NCBI RefSeq assembly: GCF_040605455.1
Contig: NZ_JBEXCV010000022.1
Coordinates: 1 to 64,000, forward strand
DNA length: 64,000 bases
Direction of reading: 5' to 3'
DNA from: Embleya sp040605455
GTDB taxonomy: Bacteria; Actinomycetota; Actinomycetes; Streptomycetales; Streptomycetaceae
Part shown: piece after piece, positions 23,821-31,710 of the stretch
Layout: every line of letters begins with the position of its first letter
How positions within the stretch are numbered: position 1 is the stretch's first letter
Position numbers and translations under genes: made by a program
The notes under the pieces: generated by a model
The model's database searches: none
What the model was told of the DNA's origin: nothing
The model's input: only the letters and a program-made list of their open reading frames with translations

Positions 23821-24204
23821 TCAGGAACTCGTGGTCGCTCGGTCGGACTCGCTGCGCAGGACGCAGAATTCGTTGCCTTCGGGATCGGCGAGGATTGCCC
23901 AGCCCGAGCCATCGGGATTGCGGTGATCGGCGACAAAGGTGGCACCGAGGCCCAGCAGCCGTTCCACCTCCAGGTCGCGCGAGGTCTCAGGGCGCAAGCA
24001 CAGATGGATCCGGTTCTTGATCGTCTTGGCCTCGGGCACCTGGTTGAAGTACAGCACCGGGCCGTCCGGCAGCAGCACCTGAGTTTCCCGGTCACCCGGT
24101 CTGTCCTCCGGATGCAGCGGACGGCCTGTCACACTGCTCCAGAACCGAGCCAGCTCGTAGGCATCCGCACAGTCGATCGCCACGTTCTGCAATACCGAGA
24201 CCAT
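23821..24204 (-). CDS. VOC (glyoxalase/bleomycin resistance) family protein
   Basis: The 127-residue protein starts MVSVLQNVAIDCADAYELAR and ends DPEGNEFCVL, the typical first and last strands of actinobacterial VOC proteins (glyoxalase-like, DUF-type small paralogues). Metal-ligand positions are IDC at the start, RIHLCL in the middle and GNEFCV at the end. The reaction is unknown. It starts at ATG 24204; longer in-frame starts are not family-like. Confidence 0.85.
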   Translation of the reverse strand: MVSVLQNVAIDCADAYELARFWSSVTGRPLHPEDRPGDRETQVLLPDGPVLYFNQVPEAKTIKNRIHLCLRPETSRDLEVERLLGLGATFVADHRNPDGSGWAILADPEGNEFCVLRSESDRATTSS

Positions 24205-24415
24205 GCGCGTGAGCCTTCCCGATCTCGACGCCGAACGCCACGGGGTTGCGCCATTCTTCGCGTACATGGCTCGGGCTCCCGTCGGCACTTTCGCTACACG
24301 CCGGAGGCCGTTTCCTTCGGATCGGCTGACCGCCGGATGGCGTGCGGTGGTGCGTGTTCGGCCCACGAGCGGACGTGGGACGCCTCACGGCGCGATCCGG
24401 CAAGCTCCGACGGCC
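24205..24415. other. Short intergenic region
   Basis: No gene, palindrome or repeat was recognised in this stretch between two minus-strand genes; it presumably carries the VOC gene promoter. Confidence 0.3.
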
Positions 24416-24607
24416 CTAGAGCAAGTGGTCGGCTTTGCCGGCTTTGATGTCGCGAATGAGGGTGTGGAGAGCGTCCATGGTGTCGGTGAGGTAGTGGTCT
24501 TCCCGGCCATTGACGGCGATGTAGGCGTTTCCGTCCGTGTCAGTGCCGAGGCGGAAACAGTTTCCGGAGTCCTGGCAGAAGGGGTCTTCCCAGGTGATGT
24601 CAGGCAC
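24416..24607 (-). CDS. DUF397 protein
   Basis: The 63-residue protein is a DUF397-type small protein (ITWEDPFCQDSGNCFRLGTD near the N-terminus). DUF397 genes regularly follow XRE/DUF5753 regulator genes in Streptomyces and related actinomycetes and act as their small partners (Scr-like or BldB-associated pairs). It follows the truncated DUF5753 gene by 8 bp. The usual CVEVA-type Cys motif is replaced by CFRLG. Confidence 0.7.
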   Translation of the reverse strand: MPDITWEDPFCQDSGNCFRLGTDTDGNAYIAVNGREDHYLTDTMDALHTLIRDIKAGKADHLL

Positions 24608-24615
24608 GTGCGCTC

Positions 24616-24984
24616 CTAGAGCTGCTGCATGATCGACCGGATCAGATCGCGTGTCCGAGATTCGCTGAGTGCGATCCGCTCCATCTGGTCGAGTTGGAGG
24701 CTGAACTTGCGAAGCTGTGTGCTCGTGTGTAGGAACTCGGCGACGCTGGTGCGATCCAGCTGGACCGTGTCCAGGCTCGGCACCTCGCCATAGGCGTACA
24801 GGAAGGACTGACCGGAGCCGGGGAACGCTCCTGCGGAGAACGGAATGGCCCGGACGGTGATGTTGCGCTTGTCCGCCAAGTGCAGGAGGTGCGCGAGTTG
24901 TTCGCGCAGAACGGTGCGACCGCCAACCTCGATGCGGAGCGCGGCCTCATGGATCGTGGCCATGTATGTAGGGCCACCCGGCCG
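24616..24984 (-). pseudogene. Truncated XRE/DUF5753 regulator (C-terminal half only)
   Basis: The open stretch encodes the C-terminal DUF5753 domain: GGPTYMATIHEAALRIEVGG, LAHLLHLADKRNITVRAIPF and a C-terminal QMERIALSESRTRDLIRSIM. Full-length members are about 280 residues and begin with an XRE HTH. Here the in-frame DNA upstream of about 24984 shows neither an HTH nor a good start with a ribosome site; the first ATG is at 24963. It looks like a deletion of the DNA-binding half, leaving the DUF397 partner intact. Confidence 0.65.
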
Positions 24985-25346
24985 GTCGAGTGCGCGTGGA
25001 TTCGGCGTCAGGCGCGAATCCGGCCCGGAGCGGTGGTGATCGAGTTGCTTCGGGTGTGGTGAGGATTGGTCGTAGCGGACTTGTACGGGCGACTTCGACG
25101 GTGGTTCGGTCGAGAATGATGAACTCGTGGGCGGTTTTGATCAATTCCGTGGTGGGTGGGAAATCGTGGGTTATCCGCGTAACCCGTCAGTCCCGCTTTC
25201 AGTTGATCGGATAGGTTCCGCGCGTCCCGGCGGCACCTCTAAACTCGCTCCGCTGCGGCCCCAGGTCCCACGGACCGCGGTCAGGTACCCGATCGGCGCC
25301 TCGGGCCACGCGCGGGGTGTCCGCTGGAGAGGAGCCCTACCGCCCC
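24985..25346. other. Intergenic region before the symporter operon
   Basis: About 360 bp with no supported gene. GGTTTGATC-like and TCGTGGGTTATCCGCG stretches around 25134-25180 are somewhat AT-richer and may hold the promoter of the DUF485-symporter operon. A GTG at 25317 could extend the DUF485 protein by 10 residues. Confidence 0.35.
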
Positions 25347-25766
25347 ATGCCGACTCCGCACGTCGACCCGCACGATCGTCCTCCCGAGCCCGAATCCGAG
25401 TCCGACCTCGCGTCCAAGAGCAGGGATGCCTCCGTCCCGGCCCCGCGCGCTCCGTACGTCGACGACCGCACCGGATATCTGGAAATGGAACAGGATCCGA
25501 GGTTCGGGGGACTCAAGAAGCGCCAGCGATCCTTCATCTTCCCGGTCACCGCCGCATTCCTCGCGTGGTTCCTGCTGTACGTGGTGCTGTCCGCCTACGC
25601 GCGCGACTTCATGGCCAAGGAAGTGATGAACCACATCAACGTCGCGCTGGTGTTCGGGCTCCTCCAGTTCGTCTCGACGTTCGTGATCGCCTGGGCCTAT
25701 TCACGATTCGCGCGCACCCGACTCGACCGCGTCGCCACCGAACTGCGAGAGGAACTCGAAGCGTGA
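25347..25766 (+). CDS. DUF485 membrane protein
   Basis: The 139-residue protein has an acidic disordered N-terminus, then two membrane segments (FIFPVTAAFLAWFLLYVVLS and NVALVFGLLQFVSTFVIAWA) in the DUF485 pattern. These are small subunits encoded directly before acetate/solute:sodium symporters (ActP/MctC type). Its stop overlaps the symporter's GTG (25763-25766). ATG 25347 was chosen; GTG 25317 is possible, because the GGAGAGGAG site (25326-25334) lies far from either. Confidence 0.87.
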   Translation: MPTPHVDPHDRPPEPESESDLASKSRDASVPAPRAPYVDDRTGYLEMEQDPRFGGLKKRQRSFIFPVTAAFLAWFLLYVVLSAYARDFMAKEVMNHINVALVFGLLQFVSTFVIAWAYSRFARTRLDRVATELREELEA

Positions 25767-27481
25767 ACCTTTCTCTCGAACTCGCCGCGAAGTCCAGCAA
25801 TCGAGGCTGGACCTTCGCGATGTTCGCCGTGCTGGTCGTGGTGACCCTCGGCATCACCTTCTGGGCCGGTCGCAAGAACCGGACGGCGTCGGACTTCTAC
25901 GCCGGTGGCCGTTCGTTCTCGGCCCTCCAGAACGGCATGGCGATCGGCGGCGACTACATGTCGGCCGCGTCCTTCCTCGGCATCGCCGGCATTCTGGCGC
26001 TGTCCGGCTACGACGGTTTCCTGTACTCCATCGGCTTCCTGGTCGCCTGGCTGGTGGCCCTGTTGTTGGTCGCCGAACCGATGCGCAACTCCGGCCGGTT
26101 CACCATGGCCGACGTACTCGCGAATCGCATGCGCGAACGCCCGGTACGGATGGCCGCGAGCGTGTCCACGATCGTCGTGTCGATCTTCTACCTGCTGGCC
26201 CAGATGGTCGGCGCGGCCTCGGTCGTCTCGCTCCTGCTCGACGTCAAGAGCGACACCGCGCAGATCTCGGTCATTGCCGCGGTGGGCGCGTTGATGATCG
26301 TGTACGTCACCGTCGGCGGCATGAAGGGCACCTCCTGGGTGCAGATCGTCAAGGCCGGACTGTTGATGGTCGGCGCGTTCGTGATGTGCGTGTGGGTGTT
26401 GGCGAAGTTCCACTTCAACATCGCCGACCTGCTCGGCACCGCGGCGAGCAAGTCCGGTTCGGGCGAGTCGTTCCTCCAGCCGGGGCTCAAGTACGGTGCC
26501 ACGGACGGCTGGTCGAAGATCGACCTGATCTCGCTCGGACTCGCGCTGGTGCTGGGTACGGCCGGCCTCCCGCACATCCTGGTGCGCTTCTACACCGTGC
26601 CCAACGCCCGCGTCGCGCGCAGGTCGGTCACCTGGGCGATCGGCATCATCGGGGTGTTCTACCTGATGACGCTGATCCTCGGCTTCGGCGCGGCCGCGCT
26701 GATCGGCAGCAAGGAGATCAAGAAGGCCGACCCGACCGGCAACACGGCCGCGACCCGGCTCGCCGAACACCTGGGCGGCGGCGCGGGCACCACCGGTGGG
26801 GCGCTGATGCTCGCCTTCATCGCTGCGGTGGCCTTCGCGACCATCCTGGCCGTGGTGGCGGGCCTGACGCTGGCCTCGTCCTCGTCGTTCGCGCACGACC
26901 TGTACGCGAACGTGTTCCGCAAGGGCCGAACCACGGACGCCGAGGAAGTCAAGGTCGCCCGGATCGCGGCGCTGGTGATCGGCACGGCGGCGATCGTCCT
27001 GTCGGTGTTCGCCCGCGAGTTGAACGTGGCGTTCCTGGTCGCGCTCGCGTTCGCGATCGCTGCCTCGGCCAACCTGCCGGCCATCGTGTTCTCGCTGTTC
27101 TGGAAGAACTTCAACACGCGCGGTGCGGTGTTCGGCATCTACGGCGGCCTGGTCACCTCGGTCCTGGTGGTCGCGCTGTCGCCGATCTGCTGGGGCGGGG
27201 CCACCGACACCAAGCCGGCGATCAAGCAGCTCAGCGCCAAGCAGGCCGACGACTGCAACGTGTCGAAGGACCGCAAGGACGTGGGCAATGCGACGGCGTT
27301 GTTCAGCTGTACGACGCCGGCACCCATTCCGCTGGAGAACCCGGGGATCATCTCGATCCCGGTCGGCTTCGCGTGTGCCGCGATCGGCGCGATGTCCGCA
27401 CGGCGTCGCCGAACCGACGACGACGATCGCAAGTTCGCCGAGTTGGAGGTCAGGGCACTGACCGGCGCCGGCGCGCACTGA
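25763..27481 (+). CDS. Cation/acetate-type solute:sodium symporter
   Basis: The 572-residue product has the SSS fold with 13-14 membrane segments. Diagnostic stretches are FYAGGRSFSALQNGMAIGGD, MSAASFLGIAGILALSGYDG and PHILVRFYTVPNARVARRS. It most resembles MctC/ActP monocarboxylate transporters (acetate, propionate, pyruvate). Propionate or acetate uptake would fit the propionyl- and acetyl-CoA economy of the catabolic genes, but there is no shared operator upstream. A variable loop (about 470-505, with Cys in DDCNVSKDRKD) lies before the last membrane segment. It ends in a strong hairpin. Confidence 0.9.
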   Translation: MNLSLELAAKSSNRGWTFAMFAVLVVVTLGITFWAGRKNRTASDFYAGGRSFSALQNGMAIGGDYMSAASFLGIAGILALSGYDGFLYSIGFLVAWLVALLLVAEPMRNSGRFTMADVLANRMRERPVRMAASVSTIVVSIFYLLAQMVGAASVVSLLLDVKSDTAQISVIAAVGALMIVYVTVGGMKGTSWVQIVKAGLLMVGAFVMCVWVLAKFHFNIADLLGTAASKSGSGESFLQPGLKYGATDGWSKIDLISLGLALVLGTAGLPHILVRFYTVPNARVARRSVTWAIGIIGVFYLMTLILGFGAAALIGSKEIKKADPTGNTAATRLAEHLGGGAGTTGGALMLAFIAAVAFATILAVVAGLTLASSSSFAHDLYANVFRKGRTTDAEEVKVARIAALVIGTAAIVLSVFARELNVAFLVALAFAIAASANLPAIVFSLFWKNFNTRGAVFGIYGGLVTSVLVVALSPICWGGATDTKPAIKQLSAKQADDCNVSKDRKDVGNATALFSCTTPAPIPLENPGIISIPVGFACAAIGAMSARRRRTDDDDRKFAELEVRALTGAGAH

Positions 27482-27497
27482 GCGGACGCGGCAGGCA

Positions 27498-27534
27498 CCG
27501 ATCCGGACCCGGCCTCGGCCCGGGTCCGGATCGG
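27498..27534. terminator. Bidirectional terminator between symporter and flavin reductase genes
   Basis: CCGATCCGGACCCGG (27498-27512) and CCGGGTCCGGATCGG (27520-27534) are perfect 15-bp inverted arms with a 7-nt loop, exactly between the convergent stops. Confidence 0.85.
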
Positions 27535-27536
27535 CG

Positions 27537-28091
27537 TCACGCGTTGGCGCTGGGGTGGCCGAACCGGCCCTTGTAGAACAGCAACGGAGCACACTCCACC
27601 CGCGGCGCGTCCAGGGCCTGGACCCGGCCGATCACTATCTCGTGGTCGCCGCCGTCGACCACGCTCTCCAGTGTGCAGTCGATCCAGGCGAGTACGTCGT
27701 CCAGCTTCGGCGAACCGGTCGGCGCCGGGCTGTGTGCGACGCCGGCGAACTTGTCCGCGCCGCTGACCGCGAAGCCCCGGCAGAGCTGTTCCTGGTCCTC
27801 GGCGAGCACGTTCACGCAGAACCGGCCGCCCGGCCGGATCCGCGGCCACGTGGTGGACGTCTTCGCCACGAAGAAGGTCACCAGCGGCGGGTCCAGCGAG
27901 AGCGACGCGAACGACTGGCAGGCGAAACCCACCGGGGTGTCGCCGTCGAGCGCGGTGATCACCGTGACGCCGCTGGCGAAGTGACCGAGGACGTGCCGGA
28001 ACGTGGCGGCCTCGACGATGCCTTCACCCTCCGGCAGGGCGATGGCCGCGGGATCCGCGGGCTTCGTGCTCGCTGCGTCGATCTGGCCCAT
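27537..28091 (-). CDS. HsaB-like flavin reductase
   Basis: The 184-residue product is a flavin-reductase-like (FMN-binding split barrel) protein: TFRHVLGHFASGVTVITALD, VGFACQSFASLSLDPPLVTF, GGRFCVNVLAEDQEQL and IDCTLESVVDGGDHEIVIGR. This is the pattern of HsaB, the reductase that feeds reduced flavin to the steroid hydroxylase HsaA. No hsaA, hsaC or hsaD gene is in the window, so its oxygenase partner lies elsewhere or differs. ATG 28091 was chosen (family start). Operator site 4 is 100 bp upstream. Confidence 0.85.
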   Translation of the reverse strand: MGQIDAASTKPADPAAIALPEGEGIVEAATFRHVLGHFASGVTVITALDGDTPVGFACQSFASLSLDPPLVTFFVAKTSTTWPRIRPGGRFCVNVLAEDQEQLCRGFAVSGADKFAGVAHSPAPTGSPKLDDVLAWIDCTLESVVDGGDHEIVIGRVQALDAPRVECAPLLFYKGRFGHPSANA

Positions 28092-28190
28092 GGTGGACTT
28101 CCTCGCAGGTGTCTTGGGGCGTCGGGTCTGTGACGCTACGTCACCCGATTTCCTTGCGTCAATCAAAGGAGAGGGGGTCCTTCGTCACAT

Positions 28191-28205
28191 CTGACGACTC
28201 GTCAG
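28191..28205. promoter_or_regulatory. Shared palindromic operator, site 4 (CTGACGACTCGTCAG)
   Basis: It has perfect CTGAC/GTCAG arms, and CTGACGA..TCGTCAG even gives 7-bp arms around C. It is 100 bp upstream of the HsaB-like gene and about 80 bp past the crotonase stop. Confidence 0.75.
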
Positions 28206-28284
28206 TTGCCTTGTGGTGCAAGGCACATCCGCCCGTCGGCGGGCCGTGGCGGTGGTTCGTCGGCGTCCGCGGGAGGGGCCTTGG

Positions 28285-29145
28285 CTACCAGCCGTAGTAC
28301 TCCGGCTTGCGGCGTTCCATGAGGGAGGCCACTCCTTCGTTGGCGTCGCGGGAGGTCATGTTGAGTTCAACGATTTGCGCCTCCTCGTCGAAGGCCGCCA
28401 CCCGGTCGCTCTCCAGCGAACGGTTCACGAGTTGCTTGGTGAACGCGTACGCCCGGGTCGGCCCGGCCGCCAGCCGCTCGGCCCACTCCCTGGCCACGGC
28501 CTCCAGCTCGTCGGGGGCGACCACCTTGTTCACGACGCCGATCCGCAGTGCCTCGGCGGCGGGCAGGTCGTCGCCGAAGAACATCAGCTCCTTGGCCTTC
28601 TGCGGGCCGACCAGGCGCGGCAGCAGGTACGCACTGCCGCCGTCCGGCACCAGGCCGCGACGGGTGAAGATCTGGATGAAGCGGGCGCTGTCGGCGGCGA
28701 TCACCAGGTCGCACGCGAGCGCGAGGCTCATCCCGTAGCCGGCGGTGGTGCCGTTGACCGCCGCGATCACCGGCTTCTCGCAGTCCAGGACGGCGTTGGT
28801 CAGGCGCTGTACGCCGGTCTTCATCATCCGGGTGGCGTAGCCGGTGGGCCGGGTCGGAGGCTTGGGCGCGGCGTCGTCGTCCGGCGTCTCGGCGGCTGCG
28901 GCAAGCAGCGACTTGGTGCCGGGGGAGCTGCGGAGATCCATGCCGGTACAGAAGTGCTTTTGGCCCGCGGCCGTGAGGACGACTGCGCGGACCGATTCGG
29001 TGGCGGATGCCTCGGTGAGGAGCTCGATGAGGAGTTCGCGTTGAGCCCAGGTGATGGCATTGCTGGCTTGCGGGCGGTTCAGAGTGAGCCAGAGCACGCC
29101 GTTTTCGATGCGGTGGAGCAGTTCCTGCTCGGTGTTGATGGTCAT
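28285..29145 (-). CDS. Enoyl-CoA hydratase/isomerase (crotonase) family protein
   Basis: The 286-residue product starts MTINTEQELLHRIENGVLWL and has the crotonase fold: LNRPQASNAITWAQRELLI, FCTGMDLRSSPGTKS (oxyanion loop 1) and AVNGTTAGYGMSLALACDLV (oxyanion loop 2), with VPDGGSAYLLPRLVGPQKAK after it. The second catalytic acid position, usually Glu in hydratases, falls in TRRGLVPDGGSA and is Asp, so isomerase or hydrolase action is possible. It follows the ACD ligase gene, separated by a hairpin, and has no own operator that I can see. Confidence 0.86.
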   Translation of the reverse strand: MTINTEQELLHRIENGVLWLTLNRPQASNAITWAQRELLIELLTEASATESVRAVVLTAAGQKHFCTGMDLRSSPGTKSLLAAAAETPDDDAAPKPPTRPTGYATRMMKTGVQRLTNAVLDCEKPVIAAVNGTTAGYGMSLALACDLVIAADSARFIQIFTRRGLVPDGGSAYLLPRLVGPQKAKELMFFGDDLPAAEALRIGVVNKVVAPDELEAVAREWAERLAAGPTRAYAFTKQLVNRSLESDRVAAFDEEAQIVELNMTSRDANEGVASLMERRKPEYYGW

Positions 29146-29230
29146 GTGTGTCGGCTCCTTGCTGGGGTTGGTTGGCTCAAGCGCCGGCCGGGCTGAAGGG
29201 TTTCGTCCGATGTGGGCGTTGGTCGACTCG

Positions 29231-29288
29231 GGTTGGCCTCAAACACCGGCCGGGCTGTCAATAGCCCGGCCGGCGCTTGAGGCCAACC
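29231..29288. terminator. 26-bp stem hairpin, member of a dispersed GC-rich repeat family
   Basis: GGTTGGCCTCAA (29231-29242) to GGGCT (29252-29256) pairs with AGCCC (29263-29267) to TTGAGGCCAACC (29277-29288), with two mismatches over 26 bp and a 6-nt loop GTCAAT. It follows the ACD gene stop (29305). The core CTCAAGCGCCGGCCGGGCTG also occurs at 29176-29195 and in the array at 48650-48935. Confidence 0.75.
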
Positions 29289-29304
29289 CGGCCGGAGGCC
29301 GGCC

Positions 29305-31503
29305 CTACCGCGCCACCGCCAACGCGTCCAGTGCGACCGTGCCGCCGCCGCGGGGCATCACCATCAGCGGGTTGATGTCCAACTCGGCGAGTTCGTCGCC
29401 CAGTTCGAGCGCCATGCGCTGCACCCGCATGACCACGTCGACGAGTGCGTCCAGGTCGGCGGGCGGTTGGCCGCGCATGCCTTGGAGGCACTTGAGGCCG
29501 CGGAGTTCGCCGAGCATGCGCTTGACCTCGTAGGCACCGAACGGCGGCACCCCGATCGCGATGTCGTCGAAGACCTCGACGAAGATGCCGCCCAGACCGA
29601 CCGAGACGGTCGGTCCGAACAGGTCGTCGTGCGAGATGCCGACCACCATCTCGACGCCGCGATCGACCTGCTGGCACACCAAGACGCCTTCGAGTCGACC
29701 CGCGCCCGCCTCCTTGGCCGCGTCGGTGATCTCGCGGTACGCGTCCCGCACCTGGCTCGCCGAGCGCAGGCCCAGCTTGACCAGGCCCAGGTCGCTCTTG
29801 TGCGGCAGTTGCGGGCCACACGCCTTCATCACCACGGGATAGCCGATCAGCCCGGCCGCGCGCACCGCGGCGGCGGCCGAGGTGACCAGTTGCTCGCGCG
29901 GCACCCGGATCCCGTACGTGCGCAGCAGCTGCTTCGCCGAGTGCTCGGACAGCGGCTTGCCCGAGGACAGCAGCCGCTTGGCCTTCGCCGCGGCCGCCGA
30001 CGCGGTGCGCGGGACGTCCTCGAACGGCGACGAGTACTGGGTGCGGAAGCGGTGGTAGTCGAAGTACGCCCGCAACGCCCGCACGCAGTTGCCGAAGGTG
30101 CGGAAGACCACCACCTTGTTCGACTTGAGCAGGATCTCGCGGTAGGCGCTCTCGTCGCCCACCGGCGAGCCCCAGACCACGCAGACCACCTTGTCGCTCG
30201 CCTCTGCGGCGTCCACCAGGTCCTGCGCGAGGCGGTCGCTCATCGGCGGGAACGCGCCGGTGATCGGACACACCAGCACGCCGATCGCGGGGTCGGCCAG
30301 GATCGCGTCGATGATCTTGCGGCCACGCTCGTCGCCGGCCGGGTGGCCGCCGTTGTCCACGGGGTTGGACACGGTCAGATACGGCGGTATCCACGCGTGC
30401 AGCCTCTCCTGCGTGGACCGGTCCAGCTGAGGCACCGTCAGGCCCTCGGCGGCGGCGAGGTCGGCCATGTGCGCGCCGGTGCCACCGGAGATCGAGTACA
30501 CGCAGACCCCCTGCGCGAGCGGGGTCCTGGTGCGCGCGAACAGCTGGGACGTGTCGATCAGTTCGTCGAGGCCGTCGACCCGGGTGACCCCGTACTGGCG
30601 GAACACCGCCGACGCGGTGCGGTCGCCGCCGGTCAGCTTGCCGGTGTGCGACTGGGCCATCCGTGCGCCGGTCTCGGTCCGCCCGACCTTGACCACGACC
30701 ACCGGTACGCCCTGCCGCGCCGCGTGGTCGGCCGCCAGCGCGAAGGTGCGGCCGTCCTTGAACCCCTCGACGTACGCGGCGATCACGCCGACCTCCTCCT
30801 GATCGGAGAAGTGTCGTACGAAGTCCGCGATTTCCAGGTCCGCCTCGTTGCCGACCGGGGCCCAGTGGGACACCCGGATGCCGATCTCCTGGGCGGCGAA
30901 GACCGGGCGACCCTGGTGCCCGCTCTGGGTGATCAGCGCGATCGAGGGGCCTTCGAGGTCGGTGCGGAACTCCTCGAACGCGTTGAGGTTGGTGTTCGGC
31001 CCGAGCAGGCGCAGCGAGCCGCCCGACGTGAGCTGGGCCAGCCGGGCCTGGGCCGCGGCTCCGGCGGCCCCCGCCTCGGCGAAGCCGGCCGCGAACACGA
31101 CCGCGAAACTCACGCCGGCGCCCGCGAGTTGCTCCAGTACCTCGGCCGGATCGCCGACCAGGACGACGGCGAGGTCGACCGGCTCGGGCACGGCCGAGAT
31201 GTCCGCGAAGCACGGTCGGCCGGCGATGCGCTCGTGCTTGGGGTTGACCGGGAACAACCGCGCGCCCACCCGATCGGCCCACGCGATCAGTTGCGCGGTG
31301 ATGCGGGCGCCGGGTCGGCCCTCGGTGTCCGAGGCGCCGATCACGGCGACCGTGCGAGGTCGGAAGAAGCGGTCCAGGTCGGCGGGGCGGAGCGCGAGTG
31401 GTCGGCCGGTCACGTCGAGTTCGGCCGACGGATCCGCGTTCACGGTGACGCTGGTTCGAGTGTGCCCCGGGAAGTGGTGTCCTCTGCTGTCGTGAAGCAT
31501 CAT
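29305..31503 (-). CDS. ADP-forming acyl-CoA synthetase (acetate-CoA ligase family, fused)
   Basis: The 732-residue product joins an N-terminal CoA-binding domain (FFRPRTVAVIGASDTEGRPG at about 46-65), a succinyl-CoA synthetase-like flavodoxin domain with a probable phospho-His loop (SGGTGAHMADLAAAEGL at about 355) and a C-terminal ATP-grasp domain (about 515-725: GYPVVMKACGPQLPHKSDLG and GLGGIFVEVFDD). This is the ACD/NDP-forming layout, with no GNAT domain. It would make a CoA thioester from an acid with ATP, giving ADP. Operator site 5 lies 61 bp upstream, so it belongs to the regulon and may activate a steroid-derived acid. Confidence 0.87.
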   Translation of the reverse strand: MMLHDSRGHHFPGHTRTSVTVNADPSAELDVTGRPLALRPADLDRFFRPRTVAVIGASDTEGRPGARITAQLIAWADRVGARLFPVNPKHERIAGRPCFADISAVPEPVDLAVVLVGDPAEVLEQLAGAGVSFAVVFAAGFAEAGAAGAAAQARLAQLTSGGSLRLLGPNTNLNAFEEFRTDLEGPSIALITQSGHQGRPVFAAQEIGIRVSHWAPVGNEADLEIADFVRHFSDQEEVGVIAAYVEGFKDGRTFALAADHAARQGVPVVVVKVGRTETGARMAQSHTGKLTGGDRTASAVFRQYGVTRVDGLDELIDTSQLFARTRTPLAQGVCVYSISGGTGAHMADLAAAEGLTVPQLDRSTQERLHAWIPPYLTVSNPVDNGGHPAGDERGRKIIDAILADPAIGVLVCPITGAFPPMSDRLAQDLVDAAEASDKVVCVVWGSPVGDESAYREILLKSNKVVVFRTFGNCVRALRAYFDYHRFRTQYSSPFEDVPRTASAAAAKAKRLLSSGKPLSEHSAKQLLRTYGIRVPREQLVTSAAAAVRAAGLIGYPVVMKACGPQLPHKSDLGLVKLGLRSASQVRDAYREITDAAKEAGAGRLEGVLVCQQVDRGVEMVVGISHDDLFGPTVSVGLGGIFVEVFDDIAIGVPPFGAYEVKRMLGELRGLKCLQGMRGQPPADLDALVDVVMRVQRMALELGDELAELDINPLMVMPRGGGTVALDALAVAR

Positions 31504-31563
31504 CGCGCCCGTCCCTTTTTCGATCTTTCGTCGCCGCCAGATCCGATCGACACTGGAATCGAG

Positions 31564-31578
31564 CTGACGGTTAGTCAG
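31564..31578. promoter_or_regulatory. Shared palindromic operator, site 5 (CTGACGGTTAGTCAG)
   Basis: Identical to site 1 in all 15 positions and placed 61 bp upstream of the ACD ligase gene. A second partial GTTAG follows directly (31577-31581). Confidence 0.75.
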
Positions 31579-31710
31579 TTAGCTTGCTGATGGGACGTCA
31601 GGGCTGTCCACTGTCTCACCGGCCCGGTCCCGACGCATCTGTCCGATCACCTGGACATTTGCTGACTTGGTCAAACATGTTGCGGATATCGGCTGGTCAT
31701 CGCGCGGTTA

